This document shows, piece after piece, positions 50,357 through 58,862 of a DNA stretch of 64,000 nucleotides (its first letter is position 1; each line of letters begins with the position of its first letter). The notes under the pieces were generated by a model. That model saw nothing but the letters and a program-made list of their open reading frames with translations, was not told the origin of the DNA and searched no databases. The DNA comes from Bacteroidetes bacterium 43-16. GTDB taxonomy: Bacteria > Bacteroidota > Bacteroidia > Chitinophagales > Chitinophagaceae. The position numbers and the translations under genes were made by a program. The DNA lies in the NCBI GenBank assembly GCA_001897525.1, contig MKTB01000037.1:124001-188000 (forward strand). Direction: 5' to 3'.

Positions 50357-51370
50357 ATGAATGCAGGAAAGCGTTATAATCCTTTAGAATTTGGGATCTG
50401 GACCAGGAGAACATTTTTGTTTTGCTTCATCATAAGTTCGATACCTGTATTACTTTTCTATTGGTTAAAATGGGGGTTTCTCTCTATTCCCTGGCAACCT
50501 ATCGCGGTCTTGGGCACAGCAGTTGCCTTTATCGTAGGATTCAAAAACAATGCCAGCTACAACCGGCTCTGGGAGGCCCGCCAGATCTATGGCGGCATTA
50601 TCAATGACAGCAGGAGCTTTGCTGTAAAGGCCAGGGATTTCCTGCAGGAGCATGAGACCAATGCGGTGGTCAACAAAATATTCGACCGGCACTTTGCCTG
50701 GCTTACTTTTTTACGGTATCAGCTCCGGGAACCGAGAGTATGGGAGACACTCAGCGGAAAGCAGGCCCGGGAATATATGGAAGGTCATTACAAGGTACCG
50801 GAATGGACGGAAGAGCTTAAGGATGCGGTTACGCCATTTCTAAGTAAAGAAGAATTTGATCGGCTGATGGCTAAGAAAAACAGGGCTTCTCAGGCCTTAG
50901 CCCTTCAATCGGCCCATATCAATGAGCTGTATAGAGATGGTGCGATCACTGATCTGCAACAATTGCAATTGCAACAAAGTATTACCAGCTTTTACGATCA
51001 GCAGGGTAAAGCGGAGCGCATCAAAAACTTTCCTTATCCACGACACTTTTCTTCCATCACTACCTACCTGCTTCATATTTTCGTGTACCTTTTACCTTTC
51101 GGCTTGCTCAAGGAGGGCGCTGCAATAGGGTTAGGGACTGCACTGGAAGGATATTCTGTTTTCCTGCTCATCCCTTTGACCACTTTAATTTGCTGGGTAT
51201 TCATCACGCTAGATGATGTAGGCGAAAATTCTTTGAACCCTTTTGAAGGCGGTGCTAATGATGTACCCATCACGCAGATCAGTAAAATGATAGAAACGGA
51301 TATGAAGGAAATGCTGGACCGTAAAGACCTGCCGGAACCGGTAGTTCCGGTCAACAACATCCTGATGTGA
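50357..51370 (+). CDS. bestrophin-family ion channel
   Basis: From ATG 50357 the 337-residue protein has the bestrophin-like pattern RRTFLFCFIISSIPVLLFYW, TAVAFIVGFKNNASYNRLWE (conserved) and the C-terminal NPFEGGANDVPITQISKMIE. About four membrane helices. Probable anion or cation channel. An upstream ATG at 50321 would add a hydrophobic stretch without known homology. Confidence 0.92.
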   Translation: MNAGKRYNPLEFGIWTRRTFLFCFIISSIPVLLFYWLKWGFLSIPWQPIAVLGTAVAFIVGFKNNASYNRLWEARQIYGGIINDSRSFAVKARDFLQEHETNAVVNKIFDRHFAWLTFLRYQLREPRVWETLSGKQAREYMEGHYKVPEWTEELKDAVTPFLSKEEFDRLMAKKNRASQALALQSAHINELYRDGAITDLQQLQLQQSITSFYDQQGKAERIKNFPYPRHFSSITTYLLHIFVYLLPFGLLKEGAAIGLGTALEGYSVFLLIPLTTLICWVFITLDDVGENSLNPFEGGANDVPITQISKMIETDMKEMLDRKDLPEPVVPVNNILM

Positions 51371-51388
51371 TCGGTTTATTTCTTTTCA

Positions 51389-53914
51389 TTACATCCCTAT
51401 CATACTCATCGGCATACTGATCCCGAGTCTGAAGCCATTGCGCCACTCATTGCTCAGGGAGCCTTTCCCTAAATAGTAGTCCACCCGGAATACTTTGAAA
51501 AATTTAAACCCGATATTCTCCAGGCCTATACCATATTCACCATAGTACATCTGCTGGTTGGTGTAAAACCCGTTGCCGGAAAGTACCAGGTGCCAGTTCA
51601 GTTTTTTGAATCCCGGGATCTTATTGGTCAGGAAGCCATTCAGGTGCCACTCTGCATTTAACTGACCATAAAGGCTGGGAATATGACTGTAGGAAAAGTA
51701 AGGTGCTGTCTGGAAGCTTCTCAGGTAGGGGCTTGCTATTGATACTTCATTGCTGAATAAATGGAACATATCCGGGTTGCCCACATAATTTTTATTTAAG
51801 AATCCTCCTCCCGTCAAGCGGTAGCGGAAGATGCCCTGTAGCTTGAGCGACAGGTCGTCGGAGATCCCGGCTTGCCAACGGTCAAAATCTGATTTACTAT
51901 CGAAAATACCCTTGATACCTTTAATATAGTTCAACTCAAAAACCGGTGCTGTGCTGGCCATGCCGGATTTATATTTTGGATACTGCACAAATTTCCAGCC
52001 GGGCTGGTATTGCAGCCCCAGGTTAAGGATAAAGGCTTTGTGGTTTTCAAACTCCGGTAGCTCATCCGGGTTATTGACCGTATAGCGCTCTTTGGTTTTT
52101 TTACTGAAGCTAAAAGTGCTGTTATTCTCCATACGCTGCCGGTCTTCAAAATTTGCATTAAAGTTCCAGGAAAAACCATTCCCGAGATTATTATTAATGC
52201 CTAGCTGTACTCTGGTGGCCTGGTAGAGCTTCATAAAATTGTAGCCGGCAAACAGAGTGGTATAGGTATTCAATAAAGGTATGATCGGATCGGGTGTATT
52301 GATCTGGAAAACATCTCTGCCTGCCATACCCCATAGGCTATAAGAACGGCCTCTGAAGCCGGAGTCTACATTCAGGTAGTTCCAGTGCAGTGTCGACTGG
52401 AATTGCTTGTTGGCAAATCCATAATGGTTTTTCCACACAATATTCAAACTGTCTCCACCTCCCAGGCCATGCTTCCAATAAGGATTCAGGCCTACGACCA
52501 GGCCTTCCACGGTATTAAATCCTAAGGAATTGATGAGGCTTTCTGTACCTACCTGGTTATTTCTCTTTTTATAATAAGCGCCGGAGACCAGGAAGCTGCC
52601 CGGGTCAACGTGTAGTTGAGTTGCATTATATAAAGAATCTGTTTTCCTTACGGTCTCTGTATAGGTGCTGTCTTTAAATGCATAATCTTTGACCTCTTCT
52701 TTGGTAAGGGAAAAAGGCCTGTTCTCTTCCCAATATGTGTTTGTCGTGGATAAGGCACTGCTGTCATATACGGTGATGAGTTTGGTTTTAAAGATCTGCT
52801 CATCTATAGGTTCATTGACCTTTGCGTGGGTATAATTGGTGAGGAAGTCGCCAGCTATACCAAAACCAAAGATCTTGATCACCGGGTACAGGACCTGTTG
52901 CTGGATCACCCAATTCCCATCTGCACTTTTACGGTATTGCTGCCTCAGGATCATCGTATCCACATTTTCTATCTGCGCGCGCTTGTCCAGTATGAGTTCC
53001 AGCTGCTTGAAGGTCCAGTCTTCGTCCACCACATAGAGCGTGCCCCGGAAAGTAGGCTCTAGTCCGCGCCTGGGCCAGAATTCTATTTTATTGATCATTT
53101 GCCCGTCTTCCTCGTAAGAACCCTGGAAGGCAAATTTGTAATATTGAAAAGCATTGGTATGAGCCGGGGAGATAAAGCCTCTGGGGTTGATCCCGCTCAT
53201 CAGGTTTACATTATTTTCATAGACATCAATGATACTGGGCATGGTAGCAAAGCCCAGGCCTTTGGGATCACCACTGGTCTTTACGGCATTCACTTTATTG
53301 AATTCCTTATCGGGGGCTTTGTAATAGTATTTGGTGAATTGTTCTAAAAAGTAGATAATGCCATTATTGCTCGAATCCAGGTTTAAGGTTTTTTGCATTT
53401 CCTTCATGCCTTCTTCATCGATCTCCCTGCCGAATATTTTATTCGGAATGTCTTTCAGGTAGAGTTTTCCTTTTAAGTAAATATCCGTTTCAAAGGTTTT
53501 CAGTTTTTTGGCATTCTTTCCTTTATTCGCGATCACATTTCTCATGATGCGGTAGGCAGGGTCTTCTGCATTTGCTTTCACCACAACGCCTGTCAGTGAT
53601 TCATGCTCCAGGGCCAGGACAAAATCCAGTTGCTGTTCTTTACCGCTGATGCTTACATTCTTTCTCACTGTTTTGTAGCCCATGACCTCTACCACTACAG
53701 TAGCATTGCCTTCGGGCACATCTAAATAATAGACTCCGTCTTCTCCTGCCGAAGTACCCAGGTTGGTCCCTTTGACCGAGATCACGGCATAGGATATGGT
53801 ATAGCCCTCTTCATCTTTTATCACACCGCTTAAACGGGTAGCATAGAGCAAATCGACAGAGAACAATACGAAGACAAACAGCAAAGCAGTCTTTGCTAAC
53901 AGGGATACGGACAT
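51389..53914 (-). CDS. DUF5686 outer-membrane protein with N-terminal carboxypeptidase-regulatory domain
   Basis: The 841-residue protein has a signal peptide, then a CarboxypepD_reg-like domain at about residues 28-110 (RLSGVIKDEEGYTISYAV, GYKTVRKNVSI). The DUF5686 region follows (AYRIMRNVIANKGKNAKKLKTFETDIYLKGK in parts) and a long beta-barrel-like C-terminus. Members are related in layout to TonB-dependent proteins but lack a plug. Function is unknown. Confidence 0.9.
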   Translation of the reverse strand: MSVSLLAKTALLFVFVLFSVDLLYATRLSGVIKDEEGYTISYAVISVKGTNLGTSAGEDGVYYLDVPEGNATVVVEVMGYKTVRKNVSISGKEQQLDFVLALEHESLTGVVVKANAEDPAYRIMRNVIANKGKNAKKLKTFETDIYLKGKLYLKDIPNKIFGREIDEEGMKEMQKTLNLDSSNNGIIYFLEQFTKYYYKAPDKEFNKVNAVKTSGDPKGLGFATMPSIIDVYENNVNLMSGINPRGFISPAHTNAFQYYKFAFQGSYEEDGQMINKIEFWPRRGLEPTFRGTLYVVDEDWTFKQLELILDKRAQIENVDTMILRQQYRKSADGNWVIQQQVLYPVIKIFGFGIAGDFLTNYTHAKVNEPIDEQIFKTKLITVYDSSALSTTNTYWEENRPFSLTKEEVKDYAFKDSTYTETVRKTDSLYNATQLHVDPGSFLVSGAYYKKRNNQVGTESLINSLGFNTVEGLVVGLNPYWKHGLGGGDSLNIVWKNHYGFANKQFQSTLHWNYLNVDSGFRGRSYSLWGMAGRDVFQINTPDPIIPLLNTYTTLFAGYNFMKLYQATRVQLGINNNLGNGFSWNFNANFEDRQRMENNSTFSFSKKTKERYTVNNPDELPEFENHKAFILNLGLQYQPGWKFVQYPKYKSGMASTAPVFELNYIKGIKGIFDSKSDFDRWQAGISDDLSLKLQGIFRYRLTGGGFLNKNYVGNPDMFHLFSNEVSIASPYLRSFQTAPYFSYSHIPSLYGQLNAEWHLNGFLTNKIPGFKKLNWHLVLSGNGFYTNQQMYYGEYGIGLENIGFKFFKVFRVDYYLGKGSLSNEWRNGFRLGISMPMSMIGM

Positions 53915-54064
53915 AATGATGGTTAAGGGTTATATCGAAATTAACTAAAGATTATTGTTTAAAAAGTAAAAACTTCCAAAGGTAATGCTCAATGCAACAT
54001 ATTGTTATAGTGATAAATGCAATAAATATTAAAAGGTTGCTTTAGGGAATAAAGAAATTGATTG

Positions 54065-54072
54065 TACTTTTG
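54065..54072 (+). promoter_or_regulatory. TAnnTTTG -7 box of purB
   Basis: TACTTTTG lies 35 bases before ATG 54108. Confidence 0.5.
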
Positions 54073-54107
54073 CCCCGAACTTTTCATACAACCGTAAAGC
54101 AACCTTT

Positions 54108-55460
54108 ATGCAAGATTTCACTCCATTACTTTCTATCAGCCCTGTCGATGGCAGATACCGTAATCAAGTCACAGAATTAGCTCCTTATTTTTCGGAATTC
54201 GGATTGATCAAGTACCGCGTTAAAGTAGAGATAGAATACTTTATTCTTCTGGCTGAAAAAAATATTTTCAAATTACCTAAAAGCCTTACCGCAGCCAAGC
54301 TGAGAGCGATCTATGAGGAGATGACGGAAGAGGATGCTCAAAAGGTAAAAGAGACCGAGAAAGTAACGAATCATGATGTAAAGGCGGTTGAATACTTCAT
54401 TAAGGAGCAATTAAAAGCACTGGATGCAGAAGCGATTGCAGAATGGGTACACTTCGGATTGACTTCCCAGGATATCAACAATACGGCCATTCCGCTGTTG
54501 TGGAAAGATGCGGTAGAGTCTGTTTATATGCCTTACCTGCTTAATGTCATTTCTACGTTGAAAAAAATGGCTAAGGATTGGAAGAAAATCCCCATGCTGG
54601 CGAAAACACATGGTCAGCCTGCCTCCCCTACGACTTTAGGTAAAGAGATCATGGTGTTTGTTGAAAGGTTGCAAAACCAGGTAGACCTCTTCGGCTACGT
54701 GCCTTATGCGGCTAAATTTGGCGGTGCTACCGGTAACTTTAATGCCCACCATGTAGCCTTCCCTAAAAAAGACTGGGTGGAGTTTGGTAATGAATTTGTG
54801 AATGAGCGCCTGGGCCTGCAAAGGATGCAGTACACAACACAGATCGAGCATTATGATAACCTGGCAGCACATTTCGATACTTTAAAGCGTATCAATACCA
54901 TCTTAACGGATCTGTGCCGGGATATCTGGACCTATGTGTCGATGGAATATTTTAAGCAAAAAACAAAAGCAGGTGAAATAGGTTCTTCTGCTATGCCACA
55001 TAAAGTGAACCCGATCGATTTTGAAAATGCAGAGGGTAACCTGGGCATTGCCAATTCTCTTTATGAGCACTTAAGCATGAAATTACCGGTGAGCCGCCTG
55101 CAGCGCGATCTTACGGATTCTACTGTATTAAGGAATATAGGCGTACCTATGGCACATTCTTTGATTTCACTAAGATCCATCGAAAAAGGTTTAGGTAAAC
55201 TGTTGCTGAATGAATCTAAGCTGCATGATGACCTGGAAAATAACTGGGCGGTAGTAGCAGAGGCAATACAAACGATTTTAAGACGTGCCGGTTATCCGCA
55301 ACCTTACGAGGCTTTAAAGGCATTAACCAGGGGAAAAGAGGGGATTACACAAAAAACCATGCATGCCTTTATTGAAAAGCTGGACGTAAATGAAAAAGTA
55401 AAAGCAGAACTTAAGAAAGTAACGCCGCATAATTACGTAGGCGTTAATTTCAAGTTTTAA
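54108..55460 (+). CDS. purB: adenylosuccinate lyase
   Basis: The 450-residue protein carries the fumarase-superfamily signature GSSAMPHKVNPIDFENAEGN, with catalytic Ser in the flexible loop. MLAKTHGQPASPTTLGKE supplies the His. It acts in two steps of purine synthesis, splitting SAICAR and adenylosuccinate. The length fits the long PurB class. The gene is followed by two tRNA genes. Confidence 0.97.
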   Translation: MQDFTPLLSISPVDGRYRNQVTELAPYFSEFGLIKYRVKVEIEYFILLAEKNIFKLPKSLTAAKLRAIYEEMTEEDAQKVKETEKVTNHDVKAVEYFIKEQLKALDAEAIAEWVHFGLTSQDINNTAIPLLWKDAVESVYMPYLLNVISTLKKMAKDWKKIPMLAKTHGQPASPTTLGKEIMVFVERLQNQVDLFGYVPYAAKFGGATGNFNAHHVAFPKKDWVEFGNEFVNERLGLQRMQYTTQIEHYDNLAAHFDTLKRINTILTDLCRDIWTYVSMEYFKQKTKAGEIGSSAMPHKVNPIDFENAEGNLGIANSLYEHLSMKLPVSRLQRDLTDSTVLRNIGVPMAHSLISLRSIEKGLGKLLLNESKLHDDLENNWAVVAEAIQTILRRAGYPQPYEALKALTRGKEGITQKTMHAFIEKLDVNEKVKAELKKVTPHNYVGVNFKF

Positions 55461-55568
55461 AAATAAAGGGTGAATTTTAAGGATTTCTGGAAAAAATATT
55501 TGCTGGAATCAAATCGTTTATTATCTTTGCAATCCCAAACGGGGAAAAGAAGTTCTTAAAATACACAT

Positions 55569-55644
55569 GCAGAAGTAGCTCAGCTGGTAGAGCACAACCT
55601 TGCCAAGGTTGGGGTCGCGCGTTCGAATCGCGTCTTCTGCTCCA
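55569..55644 (+). tRNA. tRNA-Gly (anticodon GCC)
   Basis: The acceptor GCAGAAG pairs with CTTCTGC, the D-arm has AGCTCAGCTGGTAGAGC, and the anticodon stem CAACC/GGTTG encloses TTGCCAA. The T-arm is GCGCG/CGCGT-type with GTTCGAATC. CCA is encoded at the 3' end. Confidence 0.97.
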
Positions 55645-55694
55645 TATCCTCTTTCAGGATAGCATTTAAACTTGTTTTTTAAAGCAGGCTTAAA

Positions 55695-55780
55695 GCCCTG
55701 GTGGTGAAATTGGTAGACACGCAGGACTTAAAATCCTGTGGGCAGCAATGTCCGTGCCGGTTCAAGTCCGGCCTGGGGCA
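55695..55780 (+). tRNA. tRNA-Leu (anticodon UAA)
   Basis: The acceptor GCCCTGG pairs with CTGGGGC with two wobble pairs. The anticodon stem CAGGA/TCCTG encloses CTTAAAA, giving TAA. A long variable arm (TGGGCAGCAATGTCCGT) marks a class II tRNA. CCA is not encoded. It lies 50 bases after tRNA-Gly. Confidence 0.97.
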
Positions 55781-55790
55781 CAACAAAATC

Positions 55791-55825
55791 AAGGGTTTCA
55801 ACATATTTGTTGAGACCCTTTTTTT
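55791..55825 (+). terminator. Terminator after the tRNA pair
   Basis: AAGGGTTTCAACA pairs with TGTTGAGACCCTT with one G-T pair, and TTTTT follows. It ends the purB-tRNA or tRNA transcript. Confidence 0.85.
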
Positions 55826-55946
55826 ATGCCATAAATTTCCCGAAACACATCCGAAACACACTTTATTCTGAAAGCCTTTAAAACGGGCTAATTTTTTATT
55901 TATTTACAATAACATTACATTAACATAATAAGTCCAAAGGAGCGCA

Positions 55947-55997
55947 ATGAATCGTAATATATATTATAATAAACTTTACAAGATATATTATGATTGA
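55947..55997 (+). CDS. 16-residue leader-like ORF
   Basis: ATG 55947 is preceded by AAAGGAG (55936-55942) at 4 bases spacing, a strong Shine-Dalgarno site that is unusual in Bacteroidota. The peptide is MNRNIYYNKLYKIYYD. Its stop TGA overlaps the ATG of the 28-codon ORF (ATGATTGA), suggesting translational coupling. It is hypothetical. Confidence 0.4.
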   Translation: MNRNIYYNKLYKIYYD

Positions 55998-56076
55998 ACT
56001 GACAATTTTATTATTAGCGTGTTGGGGCCTCCTATTTGAGATTAATATCCTATTAGGCAGGAGAACCGCTAAATAA
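55990..56076 (+). CDS. 28-residue hydrophobic peptide
   Basis: The sequence begins MIELTILLLACWGLLFEI and ends LLGRRTAK, so it is one membrane helix with a basic C-terminus. That layout is typical of small membrane peptides, including type I toxins. It overlaps the leader ORF by 8 bases. A structured stretch and a terminator follow. No homolog can be named from memory. Confidence 0.4.
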   Translation: MIELTILLLACWGLLFEINILLGRRTAK

Positions 56077-56140
56077 TAACCTGCTATCGTTAATACCGAT
56101 GGCAGCTGGGCTAGGGTACTGTAAATCATTGCACCCGACT

Positions 56141-56168
56141 AATACCGTCACTTTAAAGTGACGGTATT
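56141..56168 (+). terminator. 28-bp perfect palindrome terminator
   Basis: AATACCGTCACTTT is followed by its exact complement AAAGTGACGGTATT and then TTCTTTTT. It probably ends the small-ORF transcript. Confidence 0.8.
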
Positions 56169-56319
56169 TTCTTTTTAATGCAGTTCGGCGGATTCCTCAA
56201 AATTGAGGTGTCCAATTATTTTTGACCTGATATATGTAAAGCATAGGGAAGCTTTAATTTTTATCAAGAAAATGTTTTAAAAAAAATCAATAAAAAGTTT
56301 TCTATTTGATAACTTTTTG

Positions 56320-56327
56320 TATCTTTG
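56320..56327 (+). promoter_or_regulatory. TAnnTTTG -7 box of the early phage-like operon
   Basis: TATCTTTG lies 60 bases before ATG 56387 and matches the host promoter consensus. Confidence 0.5.
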
Positions 56328-56386
56328 CTTTAGTTCTTTGAAACACTAAACCGGTAGCCGCCGGAATAACAAACGGCACAAAAGTT

Positions 56387-56716
56387 ATGGATGAATTGAT
56401 CCAAAAGCTGCAATGTATTGCATGCGAAAATCCTAGTGGATTTACAGTAACTCTCCCAAATCTTGAACCAGTTAAATCAGGATGGATTGTGGCACTTAAA
56501 GAAACTCAAAATTGCTTTAATGTGTTCGGGTTGCGAAAAGCGTTGGAAGTCGCACAAAAAACTTCAAAAATTATAGGTGGTTGGCTTGAAGATGACAAAT
56601 TTTATTGGGATGCTTCAATGGTTTACAAAAACCGGGAAGATGCAATAAAAGCCGGAATTGAAAATGAACAAATAGCAATTTTCAACATCGAAACAGCCGA
56701 ACTACTTTATCTCTAA
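56387..56716 (+). CDS. hypothetical prophage protein
   Basis: The 109-residue protein has no recognised domain. Segments such as GWIVALKETQNCFNVFGLRKALEVAQKT (shown in part) look like a compact alpha/beta fold and recur, as I recall, in small mobile-element proteins. It starts the plus-strand gene group after the promoter at 56320. Confidence 0.6.
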   Translation: MDELIQKLQCIACENPSGFTVTLPNLEPVKSGWIVALKETQNCFNVFGLRKALEVAQKTSKIIGGWLEDDKFYWDASMVYKNREDAIKAGIENEQIAIFNIETAELLYL

Positions 56717-56723
56717 AACATCA

Positions 56724-56745
56724 AAGGGCGGGTAACGCCGCCCTT
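56724..56745 (+). terminator. Hairpin between phage-like genes
   Basis: AAGGGCGG pairs perfectly with CCGCCCTT. Only CTTAAAA follows, so it may be an attenuator. Confidence 0.55.
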
Positions 56746-56762
56746 CTTAAAAGAACAAAATC

Positions 56763-57017
56763 ATGAATATTGAACAAATTACCACCGTTGATCAGGTGCG
56801 CGAATTCTTAGCACACTGTATTGAAGTACTCGGGGCCGGCTTCCATCCGGATACTGATTTTTACGATTACTATAATTTCAAAAAGGATAAGGAGGTTTTT
56901 GATCCTGAAACAGCAGAAAAGCACAATGAATTGATGGAGCAGGCTTTTACAGTATGTGACGACAATGAAATTGACATTTACCAAATTGGCATAAACTTAA
57001 TTTACTATACCCTATAA
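56763..57017 (+). CDS. hypothetical prophage protein
   Basis: The 84-residue acidic protein (FYDYYNFKKDKEVFDPETAE, FTVCDDNEIDIYQIG) has no recognised domain. It lies 11 bases before the 300-residue gene and is probably in the same transcript. Confidence 0.6.
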   Translation: MNIEQITTVDQVREFLAHCIEVLGAGFHPDTDFYDYYNFKKDKEVFDPETAEKHNELMEQAFTVCDDNEIDIYQIGINLIYYTL

Positions 57018-57028
57018 ACTCAAACACT

Positions 57029-57931
57029 ATGTTATTAAAAGAATTCGCAGAACTGGCCTACAGAGCCCACACCGGCACATCATTTTCACCGGAAAAAAGA
57101 GCAAATCAATATATCACCGATTATACCGCCGATCTTGAAAAGCATTTGACAATGCTGGACAACCTGGGCCAAAAATACGGCGTTTCTACCGCCGAAATTG
57201 AATCAATAAAGGAAAGGTTCATTGAACGTTACAAACGGCATTTTTCGGCCTGGTTGGGTGCCAAATCGAACTGTATTAGCGTAATGATTGCCGGTCCTTC
57301 AAAGTTTCCGGTAAGGCGGGCAGAAAAAGCCAACAATGCAGAGCGTGCAAAGTCTGATTTTTTCCACGAATGGCCCGGCCGGTTTTTAAAAGCCGTTGAA
57401 AGGGGATTTAAACCAAAGGTTACTGTCTTGTCTGAACTGGAAGCCGCCCGAAAGAATTTAAGTGACAGGGAGCATCTGCAGGACTTAATGAAAAAGGCCA
57501 ATGCCATAATCAGAAAGGCCAAAGGGAACGATTGCACCGCCCAGCTGATTGAAGCCGGAATTAAGCAGGCCCTGGCCGTTGAATTGCAGAATGGAGAAGG
57601 CAAATGGTATGGAACCGGTTTTGCTCCTTTCGAGTTGACCAACAACAATGCAGAAATTAAACGGCTAAGAACCCGGGTCACGCAATTGGAGATGAAAGAA
57701 TCCATGCAGGCTGAAGAAAACAAAGAATACACAATTAACGGGGTTCGCATGGTGTACAATTACCAAATCGACAGGATCCAGCTGATCTTTGAGGGTAAAC
57801 CGGCAAAGGAGATCAGAGAAACATTAGGCAAGCACGCTTTCAGATGGTCACCTAAAGAGGTCGCATGGCAGCGGAAGATCACCAAAAATGCAGAGGATGC
57901 CGCGAAACGAATACTTTTCGACCTCAGCTAA
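57029..57931 (+). CDS. phage/mobile-element protein with LPD-like C-terminus
   Basis: The 300-residue protein has a basic helical N-terminal part (GTSFSPEKRANQYITDYTA, RYKRHFSAWLGAKSNC), a central helical region, and a C-terminal domain with EYTINGVRMVYNYQIDRIQL and FRWSPKEVAWQRKIT. That last motif occurs in polyvalent phage and plasmid proteins (LPD-type and antirestriction-related). Function is unknown. Confidence 0.7.
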   Translation: MLLKEFAELAYRAHTGTSFSPEKRANQYITDYTADLEKHLTMLDNLGQKYGVSTAEIESIKERFIERYKRHFSAWLGAKSNCISVMIAGPSKFPVRRAEKANNAERAKSDFFHEWPGRFLKAVERGFKPKVTVLSELEAARKNLSDREHLQDLMKKANAIIRKAKGNDCTAQLIEAGIKQALAVELQNGEGKWYGTGFAPFELTNNNAEIKRLRTRVTQLEMKESMQAEENKEYTINGVRMVYNYQIDRIQLIFEGKPAKEIRETLGKHAFRWSPKEVAWQRKITKNAEDAAKRILFDLS

Positions 57932-57997
57932 TAACATTAATTTTGGGTGTTCAATCACACTGGGCACCCAAATATTTAAAATTTTCAAATAACCACA

Positions 57998-58471
57998 ATG
58001 AGAACAATAAAAAATATCCATCTGTTAATGGTCTATTTAGAAACTGAACAAATAGACGCTTTGGATGCTGGTGGGTTGCAATATAAAAGACATTCCGGCA
58101 TTGAATTTAAAATCACGGAGGTTCAAGACAACTCAATTACCATAAAAACAGTACAAAAAAAGCACCTATCTGAAAATTACCTTTCTCAAAAGGAGTTAGC
58201 AGATCGGACAAAGTCATTATTTGGTAGATTCCTTCCAAATAGTACAATACACGTTCATGCCACCCCTTATGAAGAACATCATATCAGTAAAATAGACCGC
58301 AATTGGGTAAATAAGCAGATGATGGAATTAGGAATCAAGGCAAAGGAGATAGAGCGAGAAACAGGTATTATAAAGACAAGTTTGTCCGCCTGGCTATCTG
58401 ATACCACGGCCAAACCAATGAGCCAAATAACAAAGGCATTCTTTTATTATTACTTCCTGTCAAAAAGATAA
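57998..58471 (+). CDS. prophage protein with C-terminal helix-turn-helix
   Basis: The 157-residue protein has an N-terminal alpha/beta part and a C-terminal HTH-like segment, MELGIKAKEIERETGIIKTS followed by LSAWLSD, resembling a Cro/XRE fold. It could be a regulator of the phage-like region. Confidence 0.7.
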   Translation: MRTIKNIHLLMVYLETEQIDALDAGGLQYKRHSGIEFKITEVQDNSITIKTVQKKHLSENYLSQKELADRTKSLFGRFLPNSTIHVHATPYEEHHISKIDRNWVNKQMMELGIKAKEIERETGIIKTSLSAWLSDTTAKPMSQITKAFFYYYFLSKR

Positions 58472-58489
58472 CTTTTATATATTTGGTTT

Positions 58490-58780
58490 ATGGCAGTAAG
58501 GAAACTAAACAAAGAAACTTATTACAAAGAATACAATATTTTGCGTGTTTCAAACTTAAATGAGTTTTTTGAACTATATCAATATAATAATCAATATTAC
58601 TCACCGCCTTTCGCCTTGCTTTCAAAACTTGAACAAGCGGTAATGCTTGAAGATGATCCGCCAACAGAAGTAAATTGTCAATTTGAAGACTGCGGACGTG
58701 CAACATTTCTCCTGCGAGGGATTGAAATAATTAACGAAATGAGAATTGCAACGTACTATTTTATTGGCTTCAACAAATAA
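58490..58780 (+). CDS. hypothetical prophage protein
   Basis: The 96-residue protein has no recognised domain. It is the last plus-strand gene before the convergent methyltransferase and is separated from it by a terminator. Confidence 0.6.
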   Translation: MAVRKLNKETYYKEYNILRVSNLNEFFELYQYNNQYYSPPFALLSKLEQAVMLEDDPPTEVNCQFEDCGRATFLLRGIEIINEMRIATYYFIGFNK

Positions 58781-58795
58781 TTTTATTGATCTAAA

Positions 58796-58822
58796 AAGGG
58801 TGCCCTGAATCAAGGCACCCTT
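58796..58822. terminator. Bidirectional terminator
   Basis: AAGGGTGCC pairs with GGCACCCTT around a 9-base loop. It lies between the convergent genes ending at 58780 and 58863. Confidence 0.8.
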
Positions 58823-58862
58823 AAAATTTATTGGAATTTAGACAGCTGAAATTTCAGCCCTC

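Larger units (their letters stand above)
55826..56386. other. Structured non-genic stretch between tRNA-Leu and the prophage-like genes
   Basis: No conventional gene is present. It holds a strong Shine-Dalgarno site, two coupled tiny ORFs (55947-56076), a hairpin of CTGCTATCG/CGATGGCAG, a perfect 28-bp terminator-like palindrome (56141-56168) and a promoter box at 56320. The prophage edge probably lies here, but no repeat of the tRNA 3' end is seen. Confidence 0.6.

Noticed and set aside
55679-55861. 60-codon minus-strand frame over tRNA-Leu
   Set aside because: It is antisense to the tRNA and its terminator; a similar spurious frame is common at this tRNA.
56200-56240. Insertion-sequence end suggested by AATTGAGGTGTCCAATTATT
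   Set aside because: No matching second end or transposase is present.
56387-58780. Integrase or excisionase among the plus-strand phage-like genes
   Set aside because: None has the tyrosine-recombinase R-H-R-Y pattern or a recombinase fold.
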